Assembly (NCBI GenBank): GCA_044868295.1
Contig: JBIOWF010000279.1
Coordinates: 1-11,093, forward strand
Reading direction: 5' to 3'
DNA length: 11,093 bases
Source of the DNA: JBIOWF01 sp044868295
GTDB taxonomy: Bacteria; Actinomycetota; Actinomycetes; Streptosporangiales; Streptosporangiaceae
The position numbers and the translations under genes are program-made. The notes below the pieces were generated by a model. That model saw only the letters and a program-made list of their open reading frames with translations, was not told the origin of the DNA and did not search any database. Shown piece after piece: positions 1 through 5,551 of this stretch. Numbering within the stretch: position 1 is the stretch's first letter; each line of letters opens with the position of its first letter.

Positions 1-39
1 ACAGAGTGTGATCGCGCCTGTTCAGTCATACATCCCGGT

Positions 40-60
40 ATCGCCTGACCAACAGGTGAT
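40..60. repeat. 8-bp inverted repeat upstream of the HTH gene
   Basis: The arms ATCGCCTG (40-47) and CAGGTGAT (53-60) are complementary except for one G-U position, around the 5-nt spacer ACCAA. No T-run follows, so it does not look like a classical terminator. It could be an operator for the downstream helix-turn-helix protein or part of a leader hairpin. Only the symmetry is seen; the function is inferred. Confidence 0.35.
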
Positions 61-73
61 CGTCGCCGGATCC

Positions 74-107
74 CATGACGTCCCACGAAATTTGATCACT
101 CGTCATG
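74..107. repeat. Perfect 7-bp inverted repeat ending next to a ribosome binding site
   Basis: CATGACG (74-80) and CGTCATG (101-107) are perfect inverted copies separated by 20 nt. The right arm ends 3 nt before the GGAGG Shine-Dalgarno sequence (111-115) of the next gene. The position suits either a regulator-binding site or a hairpin affecting access to the ribosome binding site. A 7-bp match with a 20-nt spacer could arise by chance, so this is tentative. Confidence 0.3.
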
Positions 108-126
108 TGCGGAGGACGGGGCTAGC

Positions 127-1566
127 GTGGACGCGCCACCTCCTGGAGAGCCGATGACCTTTCCCCCACGCGGCGGCGACCGTACGGTCGTCCAGTGCGC
201 CGCGGCCATCCGCGAGCGGACGCTCAGCGCGCTCGGCGAGCCGCCGACGACGGCGACGATCCATCAAATCGCGGAGGAGATCCACCTCACCTGCCCGCAG
301 GCGTCCCGGTTCAAATGCCTGCGCCTCGCCCACGGATGGACCGTGGAAGAGGCCATCGAGCGTTTTCACGCGATGTGCGACCGGGAGCAGATCAAGCGCC
401 GTGGGCTGACCGAGCGGTCGTGGCGGGAGTGGGAGGCGGGGGCGCGGCCTGACCGGGACTACACCGACCTCCTGTGCCGCCTGTTCGAGACGGGGCCGGT
501 GCAGCTGGGCTTCGCCCGCGACTACACTCCGGAGGACCTGCGACGCCAGCCGGTCGCGCCCGCGCTTGACCCGATCTGCACTGCCGCGCAGGAGGCCAGT
601 GAGCACGCGGAGCAGGCGGAGACCAGTGAGCTCGGCGCGAGTGTTCTGGAACGGCTGCGCGCCCAGGTCGTGTGGGTGGGCAGAAGGTACGTGTGGGAGG
701 CGCCACTGCCGCTCTTCGTCGAGATGCGTGCCCTGCAGGAGCAGGCCCGGCGGGCGCTGGAGCGGCGCATCCATCCGACGCAGGCGAGTGAGCTGTACTT
801 CCTGACCGGCGCCCTCTGCGGGCTGATGGCCAACGCCAGCATGGACATGGGCCGCAGGGTGCCCGCGGACACGCTCGCCAGGGCCGCCTGGACCTACGGC
901 AGGATCGCCGGGCACCGGCCCCTCATGGGCTGGGCGCGGGGCATGCAGGCGTCGGTCGCCCTGTGGGACAAGCGCTACGAGGACGCCGCCGGGTATGCCG
1001 CCGACGGGCTGACCCACCTGTCCCACGGCTCCGGCGGGGCACGCCTGCACATGCTGCGGGCCCGCGCGAGCGCGATGCTGGGCCGGACCGCGGAAGCCGA
1101 GGACGACATGCTCCGGGCGGCCGACGCGCGCGGCGCCGGCGCCGCCGACGACCTGCACGGCGGGTTCGCGGGGGAGTTCGCCTTCAGCCCCGCCAAGCAC
1201 GCCTACTACGCCGCCGTCACCCACCTCCATCTCGGCCGGGCGCCGGTGGCGATCGAGGAGGCGCGTACGGCCCTGAACCTCTACGCGGCCGAAGATCGCG
1301 AGGAGCGGTCCTACGGCTGCGAGGCGATGGCCCGCGCGCACCTGACCGTCGCGCATCTCATGGAGGACGACCAGGACGGGGCCGAGGAGGTCGTCGCGCC
1401 GCTGCTCGCGCTGCCCGCCGAACGCCGCATCGACAGCCTGGCGGCAACGCTCAGCGCGAGCCGAAGTCTGCTGGGCGGCCGGTTGGCGACCCAGATCGAG
1501 ACGTTCTGCGCCGCCGGGCTCCCGCAGTCGGCCGCACGGGCGCTGCCGGAGGGGAGCCGTTCGTGA
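127..1566 (+). CDS. Helix-turn-helix (XRE-like) regulator with C-terminal TPR-like region
   Basis: This is a 479-residue soluble protein with no signal peptide or membrane segment. Residues about 59-127 (key pieces RFKCLRLAHGWTVEEAI, SWREWEAG and LLCRLFETGPVQLGF) match the HTH domain seen in many actinomycete XRE-type regulators. Residues about 180-470 are alpha-helical, rich in Ala, Leu, Arg and Glu, and resemble TPR-type repeats (for example AARLHMLRARA-like helices and YYAAVTHLHLGRAPVAIEEA). The family usually couples a DNA-binding head to a TPR ligand- or protein-sensing tail; its target here is unknown. GTG 127 has GGAGG (111-115) at a workable distance. The in-frame ATG at 154 has GGAGAG only 3 nt away and is the alternative start. 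The stop overlaps the next gene's start, so the two are translationally coupled. Confidence 0.8.
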   Translation: MDAPPPGEPMTFPPRGGDRTVVQCAAAIRERTLSALGEPPTTATIHQIAEEIHLTCPQASRFKCLRLAHGWTVEEAIERFHAMCDREQIKRRGLTERSWREWEAGARPDRDYTDLLCRLFETGPVQLGFARDYTPEDLRRQPVAPALDPICTAAQEASEHAEQAETSELGASVLERLRAQVVWVGRRYVWEAPLPLFVEMRALQEQARRALERRIHPTQASELYFLTGALCGLMANASMDMGRRVPADTLARAAWTYGRIAGHRPLMGWARGMQASVALWDKRYEDAAGYAADGLTHLSHGSGGARLHMLRARASAMLGRTAEAEDDMLRAADARGAGAADDLHGGFAGEFAFSPAKHAYYAAVTHLHLGRAPVAIEEARTALNLYAAEDREERSYGCEAMARAHLTVAHLMEDDQDGAEEVVAPLLALPAERRIDSLAATLSASRSLLGGRLATQIETFCAAGLPQSAARALPEGSRS

Positions 1567-2447
1567 CGGTCTCCATCGCCGCGGGCACCCCGCCGCCACT
1601 GGCCGAGGCCTGCCGGCAGGCCGGGCTGAACTCCGCGGGCGCAAGATTGCTGCGGAGCTTCGCCAACGTGGTCTACCACCTCCCCGCCGAAGGCGTGGTC
1701 GTGCGCCTGGCGGAGGCGACGACCCCCGGCAAGTACGACCGCCTGGTCACCTCGCTCAAGGTCACCAGGTGGCTGTGCGAACAGGGCTTCCCCGCGGCCC
1801 GGCCGCTGAACTGCAGGCAGCCGCTGGCGGTGGAGGGCTGCCTGGCGACCTTCTGGCACTACGAGGAGCACGCCGGGCCCGCCCCTGATCCGGTCGCGCT
1901 CGGTTTCCTGCTCCGGCGGCTGCACACGCTGCCGTCGGTGCCGTTCGAGCTGCCGACCTACGACCCCTTCGGGCCGGTGCGGCGGGCCGTCGCGGCCAGC
2001 CAGGTGCTCGGCGCCGAGGAGCGTGAATGGCTGCTGGAGCGGTGCTCGGCACTCTCCGACTCCTATTACGAGCGGCTGGAGTTCGCCCTGCCGTACGGAC
2101 TGGTTCACGGTGACGCACACCGGGGCAACCTGCTGCGTACACCTGGCCGGCTCCTGCTGTGCGATTGGGACTCGGTGAGTGCCGGGCCACGAGAGATCGA
2201 CCTGGTGCCGACCCTGCAGGGAGTCCGTTTCGGGCTCACCGAGGCGCAGCGGACGGGGTTCGTGGAGGCGTACGGCTACGACGCCAGGCAGTGGCCCGGC
2301 TATCCGGTGCTCAGGGACATCCGGGAGCTGCAGACGCTCACCGCGGTGCTGCGCAACGGCCACCGCGACCCGCGCGGATACGCGGAGCTGCGGCACCGGC
2401 TCGCGTCGCTGCGGGCCGGGGACGACCGAACCTGGCACCCCTTCTGA
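1563..2447 (+). CDS. APH-fold phosphotransferase family protein
   Basis: This 294-residue protein belongs to the aminoglycoside phosphotransferase/choline kinase-like superfamily. The catalytic loop is H182-G-D184-A-H-R-G-N189. The metal-binding segment is D201-W-D203 within CDWDSVSAGPREIDL. The N-lobe strand reads VVVRLAE, with Arg48 roughly where many protein-kinase-like enzymes place the ATP-binding Lys; this occurs in some APH subfamilies. The reading frame is open far upstream because of high GC. GTG 1563 is chosen because it gives a 4-nt GTGA overlap with the previous stop and has GGAGGGGAG at 1548-1556. The partner HTH/TPR gene suggests a regulated small-molecule kinase. The substrate cannot be told from sequence, and a resistance role should not be assumed. 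Confidence 0.82.
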   Translation: MTVSIAAGTPPPLAEACRQAGLNSAGARLLRSFANVVYHLPAEGVVVRLAEATTPGKYDRLVTSLKVTRWLCEQGFPAARPLNCRQPLAVEGCLATFWHYEEHAGPAPDPVALGFLLRRLHTLPSVPFELPTYDPFGPVRRAVAASQVLGAEEREWLLERCSALSDSYYERLEFALPYGLVHGDAHRGNLLRTPGRLLLCDWDSVSAGPREIDLVPTLQGVRFGLTEAQRTGFVEAYGYDARQWPGYPVLRDIRELQTLTAVLRNGHRDPRGYAELRHRLASLRAGDDRTWHPF

Positions 2448-2453
2448 AGCGGA

Positions 2454-2459
2454 TACGCT
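2454..2459 (+). promoter_or_regulatory. Candidate -10 element for a leaderless transcript
   Basis: TACGCT fits the actinobacterial TANNNT -10 pattern and ends 6 nt before the ATG at 2466, so transcription would start at or very near the start codon. There is no Shine-Dalgarno sequence in the 18-nt gap after the previous stop, as expected for a leaderless gene. No clear -35 hexamer is seen. A small AAGCG-GATA-CGCTT palindrome (2447-2460) overlaps the site. Confidence 0.4.
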
Positions 2460-2465
2460 TGTCGC

Positions 2466-4388
2466 ATGTCTGTCGAGTCACTGTTTCCCCGCCTGGAGCC
2501 GCTGCTGCCCAAGGTGCAGAAGCCGATCCAGTATGTCGGGGGTGAGCTCAACTCGACCGTCAAGGACTGGGACGAGGCCACCGTCCGCTGGGCGCTGATG
2601 TACCCGGACGCCTACGAGGTCGGCCTACCCAACCAGGGCGTGCAGATCCTCTACGAGATCCTCAACGAGCTGCCCGAGACGCTGGCCGAGCGCACCTACG
2701 CCGTCTGGCCCGACCTTGAGGCGCTGATGCGGTCCGAAGGCGTCCCGCAGTTCACCGTCGACGCGCACCGCCCGGTGCGAGCCTTCGACGTCTTCGGGGT
2801 GTCCTTCTCCACGGAGCTCGGCTACACCAACCTGCTGACCGCGCTCGACCTGGCGGGGATCCCGCTGAACGCGGTCGAGCGCACCGACGAGGATCCGATC
2901 GTGCTGGCCGGCGGCCACGCCGCGTTCAATCCGGAGCCCATCGCCGACTTCATCGACGCCGCCGTGCTCGGCGACGGAGAGCAGATCGCCATCGCGATCT
3001 CCGAGGTGATCCGCGAGTGGAAGGCCGAGGGCGCCCCGGGCGGCCGTGACGAGCTGCTCATGCGCCTGGCCTCCACCGGAGGCGTGTACGTCCCCAAGTT
3101 CTACGACGTCGAGTACCACCCGGACGGGCGCATCAAGCGCGTCGTCCCCGCCCGCGCGGGCGTGCCCTCGCGGGTGTTCAAGCACACGGTCATGGACCTG
3201 GACGAGTGGCCCTATCCGAAGAAGCCGCTCGTGCCGCTGGCCGAGACCGTCCACGAGCGGTTCAGCGTGGAGATCTTCCGTGGCTGCACCCGCGGCTGCC
3301 GCTTCTGTCAGGCCGGGATGATCACCCGTCCGGTACGGGAGCGGTCGATCACGACGATCGGCGACATGGTCGACGCCGGCGTCCGGGAGTCGGGCTTCAA
3401 CGAGGTCGGGCTGCTGTCCCTGTCGAGCGCCGACCACTCGGAGATCGCCGAGGTCGCCAAGGGCCTGGCCGACCGGTACGAGGGCACCAACACGTCCCTG
3501 TCGCTGCCGTCCACCCGGGTGGACGCGTTCAACATCGACCTGGCGAACGAGTTCTCCCGGGGCGGGCGGCGCTCCGGGCTGACCTTCGCGCCCGAGGGCG
3601 GCTCCGAGCGGATGCGCAAGGTGATCAACAAGATGGTCACCGAGGAGGACCTGATCCGCACCGTCACCACGGCCTACAGCCAGGGATGGCGGCAGGTGAA
3701 GCTCTACTTCATGTGCGGGCTGCCCACCGAGGAGGACATCGACGTCCTCGGCATCGCCGACCTGGCCAAAAAGGTCATCAAGGCGGGCCGGGAGGCCACC
3801 GGTTCGCGGGACGTGCGCTGCACGGTCTCCATCGGCGGGTTCGTGCCGAAGCCGCACACGCCTTTCCAGTGGGCCGCCCAGTGCGACCACGAGACGGTGG
3901 ACCGGCGCCTGCGCGAGCTGCGGGACGCCCTTCGCGGTGACAAGGAGTACGGCAGGGCCATCGGCTTCCGCTACCACGACGGCAAGCCGTCGATCGTGGA
4001 GGGACTCCTGTCGCGTGGCGACCGGCGGGTGGGCAAGGTCATCCGGGAGGTCTGGGCGGACGGAGCCCGTTTCGACGGCTGGAGCGAGCACTTCTCCTAC
4101 GACCAGTGGATGGCGGCGGCAGACAAGGCGCTGTCCGATGAGCCTGTGGACGTCGACTGGTTCACGACCCGTGAGCGTGAGGAGCACGAGGTGCTCCCGT
4201 GGGACCACCTGGACGCCGGTCTCGACCGTGAGTGGCTCTGGCAGGACTGGCAGGACGCCACGAGCGACGTCGAGGTCGAGGACTGCCGATGGACGCCGTG
4301 CTACGACTGCGGTGTCTGTCCCACGATGGGCACCGAGATCCAGATCGGCCCGACGGGGAAAAAACTGCTACCCCTCACCGTGGTGTGA
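2466..4388 (+). CDS. TIGR03960-type B12-binding radical SAM protein
   Basis: This 640-residue cytosolic protein is close to full family length. The N-terminal half (about 30-200) is the B12-binding-like Rossmann region, with the family-typical opening SLFPRLEPLLPKVQKPIQYV. The canonical cobalamin DxHxxG motif is not seen; the nearest match is D48-A-Y50-E-V-G53, so Tyr replaces His. The radical SAM motif is C274-TRG-C278-RF-C281, and APEGGSERMRKVIN lies in the SAM-binding barrel. The C-terminus carries C607, C612, C615 and C618, possibly binding an auxiliary FeS cluster. Members commonly neighbour TIGR03936/DUF2344 genes, as here, and the reaction is unknown to me. The absence of an SD plus a -10 just upstream suggests leaderless translation. 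The last 18 codons are duplicated after the stop. Confidence 0.9.
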   Translation: MSVESLFPRLEPLLPKVQKPIQYVGGELNSTVKDWDEATVRWALMYPDAYEVGLPNQGVQILYEILNELPETLAERTYAVWPDLEALMRSEGVPQFTVDAHRPVRAFDVFGVSFSTELGYTNLLTALDLAGIPLNAVERTDEDPIVLAGGHAAFNPEPIADFIDAAVLGDGEQIAIAISEVIREWKAEGAPGGRDELLMRLASTGGVYVPKFYDVEYHPDGRIKRVVPARAGVPSRVFKHTVMDLDEWPYPKKPLVPLAETVHERFSVEIFRGCTRGCRFCQAGMITRPVRERSITTIGDMVDAGVRESGFNEVGLLSLSSADHSEIAEVAKGLADRYEGTNTSLSLPSTRVDAFNIDLANEFSRGGRRSGLTFAPEGGSERMRKVINKMVTEEDLIRTVTTAYSQGWRQVKLYFMCGLPTEEDIDVLGIADLAKKVIKAGREATGSRDVRCTVSIGGFVPKPHTPFQWAAQCDHETVDRRLRELRDALRGDKEYGRAIGFRYHDGKPSIVEGLLSRGDRRVGKVIREVWADGARFDGWSEHFSYDQWMAAADKALSDEPVDVDWFTTREREEHEVLPWDHLDAGLDREWLWQDWQDATSDVEVEDCRWTPCYDCGVCPTMGTEIQIGPTGKKLLPLTVV

Positions 4389-4457
4389 ACTGAGATCCAG
4401 ATCGGCGCTGATCTGGGATCAATGGGAAAGAAACTTCTCCCTCTGACCGTGGTCTGA
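4389..4457 (+). pseudogene. In-frame duplicate of the radical SAM gene's C-terminal tail
   Basis: This 69-nt segment starts directly after the TGA at 4386-4388 and is in the same frame. It reads TEIQIG, then ADLGSM, then GKKLLPLTVV and TGA. The genuine tail (4332-4388) reads TEIQIG, PT, GKKLLPLTVV and TGA. Over the 16 alignable sense codons there are 8 base differences, all at third positions and all synonymous. The only protein-level change is PT replaced by ADLGSM, a net gain of four codons. It has no start codon of its own at the head, so it is a gene-tail remnant or a readthrough extension rather than a separate gene. Confidence 0.75.
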
Positions 4458-4541
4458 TCACCGTGGTCTGACCTGAGCTCCGGATCGGCGCTGACCTGGG
4501 ATCCGGATCGGTGCTGATCTGGGATCCAGATCGGGCCGCGG
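4394..4541. repeat. GATC-rich near-palindromic repeats
   Basis: A unit close to GATCCRGATCGGYGCTGAYC plus TGGGATC recurs at 4394-4420, 4477-4503 and 4500-4526, with a partial copy from 4523. Its first 12 bases also occur inside the radical SAM gene at 4337. The last three copies are spaced 23 nt apart and share their terminal GATC. Units are self-complementary: GATCTGG (4516-4522) and CCAGATC (4526-4532) form a 7-bp stem with a 3-nt loop, and CCAGATC (4397-4403) pairs with GATCTGG (4410-4416). There is no T-run, so efficient termination is doubtful. Confidence 0.7.
4444..4471 (+). repeat. 14-nt tandem duplication of the tail's last codons
   Basis: TGACCGTGGTCTGA (4444-4457) is followed immediately by TCACCGTGGTCTGA (4458-4471), identical at 13 of 14 positions. 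It is a further short duplication of the end of the copy just upstream, stop codon included, and shows that this stretch has grown by repeated local duplication. Confidence 0.75.
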
Positions 4542-4587
4542 TGCCGCCTGGACCGGCGAGAAGCTCCCGCCTCTCGCCCTGGTCCGA
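4524..4587 (+). pseudogene. Third, decayed copy of the radical SAM gene tail
   Basis: ATCCAGATCGGGCCG (4524-4538) encodes IQIGP. After a frame-breaking 13-nt interval, 4552-4587 encodes TGEKLPPLALVR, matching TGKKLLPLTVV-stop of the real tail with substitutions and with the stop TGA changed to CGA. Unlike the first duplicate, this one has amino-acid changes and a frame break, as expected of unconstrained sequence. The match is short and the call rests on its position in the same tandem series. Confidence 0.55.
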
Positions 4588-4660
4588 GGCCGTGGCGGGC
4601 CGTCTCCGGGTAGGGGTACACCGGCACGAGGCTTATTCTGAGAGGCGATAGACCGATACC

Positions 4661-4667
4661 GGAAGGA
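4661..4667 (+). promoter_or_regulatory. Ribosome binding site bearing on the DUF2344 gene start
   Basis: GGAAGGA is the only good Shine-Dalgarno match before the DUF2344 gene. It lies 10 nt before an in-frame CTG at 4678 but 49 nt before the first ordinary start codon, GTG 4717. Its position argues that translation begins near 4678. A TATTCT sequence at 4634-4639 could be a -10 element, but no matching -35 is evident. Confidence 0.45.
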
Positions 4668-4716
4668 CGATTTAGCCCTGAAACCCGTTCCCGATGGGCC
4701 CGCGCCCGCGCCGGTT

Positions 4717-5448
4717 GTGCAGCGACTTCGTGTGCGCTACGCCAAGCGTGGCCGCCTGCGCTTCACCAGCCACCGCGACATCTCGCGTGCCGTCGAAAGG
4801 GCGGTGCGGCGGGCTGACATCCCGGTGGCGTACAGCGCGGGATTCAGCCCGCACCCGAAGATCTCCTATGCCGGCGCCGCCCCGACGGGGGTGGCGAGCG
4901 AGGCCGAATATCTCGAGATCGGCGTCAGCCGGCCCTGCGACCCGCAGCGGCTCCGCGCCGACCTGGACGCCTCGCTGCCACCTGGTCTGGACGTGCTCGA
5001 CGTGGTCGAGGCGCGCGCCGGAAGCCTGGCCGATCGGCTGGAGGGCTCGGTGTGGGAGGTTCGGCTGCCGGGGGTCGACACGGCCGCCGCCGCGCATGCG
5101 GTGGAGGCATTTCGCGCCGCCGACCGCGTGGAGGTCGAACGCCTGACCAAGAAGGGTCTGCGGCGGTTCGACGCCCGCGAGGCGGTGCGATCGCTGACCG
5201 TTGTGGACGGATTGGGGAGAGCAGCAGGTCAGGAGCCGATTCCGCCATGTGTCATACTTCGCATGGTTGTTCGGCACGCAACACCTGCCGTTCGACCCGA
5301 TGACGTACTCATGGGTCTGCGTCTCGTGGCAGGCCTCGCGCCGCCGTCACCTCCAGAGGTGACCAGGCTGGCGCAGGGCCCGCTCGACGCGATGACCGGT
5401 GAACCCGCCGACCCGTTCGACACCGATCGGGTAGGCGGAAACCTATAA
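4717..5448 (+). CDS. TIGR03936/DUF2344 radical SAM-associated protein
   Basis: This protein has 243 residues from GTG 4717. The N-terminal signature of the family is clear: RLRFTSHRD (13-21), RAVERAVRRADIPVAYSAGF (24-43), PHPKISYA and SEAEYLEI (61-68). It is the usual partner of TIGR03960-type radical SAM proteins, encoded next door or fused. Its molecular role is unknown. The start is uncertain. GTG 4717 lacks a Shine-Dalgarno sequence, while the frame stays open back to 4642 and contains a CTG at 4678 preceded by GGAAGGA; that would add 13 residues rich in Pro and Ala. The TAA at 5446 is followed by an in-frame, coding-like basic stretch, so the C-terminus may be shorter than in relatives. 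Confidence 0.87.
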   Translation: MQRLRVRYAKRGRLRFTSHRDISRAVERAVRRADIPVAYSAGFSPHPKISYAGAAPTGVASEAEYLEIGVSRPCDPQRLRADLDASLPPGLDVLDVVEARAGSLADRLEGSVWEVRLPGVDTAAAAHAVEAFRAADRVEVERLTKKGLRRFDAREAVRSLTVVDGLGRAAGQEPIPPCVILRMVVRHATPAVRPDDVLMGLRLVAGLAPPSPPEVTRLAQGPLDAMTGEPADPFDTDRVGGNL

Positions 5449-5551
5449 GACTTGCCGCCGCGGCACCGCAAGGAGGCCCGGCGGACCGCGAGAGACGAGA
5501 GCTCCCGCGCGGCGCGGAAACGTGCCCGGGGGCTGACGGGAGAGCGCCCGC

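Noticed and set aside
103..1644. Minus-strand open frame opposite the HTH/TPR gene
   Set aside because: A low-information Arg/Gly/Pro-rich shadow. The + strand frame has a ribosome binding site, an HTH and coupling to the next gene.
1563..2447. Antibiotic-resistance aminoglycoside kinase
   Set aside because: Only superfamily motifs are present. Many APH-fold enzymes act on other small molecules, and no resistance-specific signature was recognised.
2625..4208. Long minus-strand open frame opposite the radical SAM gene
   Set aside because: Its His/Val/Arg-heavy composition is typical of an antisense shadow in high-GC DNA, and the sense product is unmistakable.
4516..4534. Hairpin CTGATCTGG/CCAGATCGG as an intrinsic terminator
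   Set aside because: No T-run follows, and it belongs to the repeat series, so it is described as a repeat instead.
4389..4541. Short spaced repeats that might be a CRISPR array
   Set aside because: Units are 23-27 nt, overlap each other and leave no unique spacers. They derive from the end of the upstream gene.
4389..4677. Cobalamin riboswitch between the B12-type radical SAM gene and its partner
   Set aside because: No B12-box-like conserved core was found. The stretch is accounted for largely by tail duplicates and hairpins.
4694..5146. ATG-started open frame overlapping the DUF2344 gene in another frame
   Set aside because: It yields an Arg/Pro/Ala-rich shadow. The DUF2344 frame has conserved family motifs.
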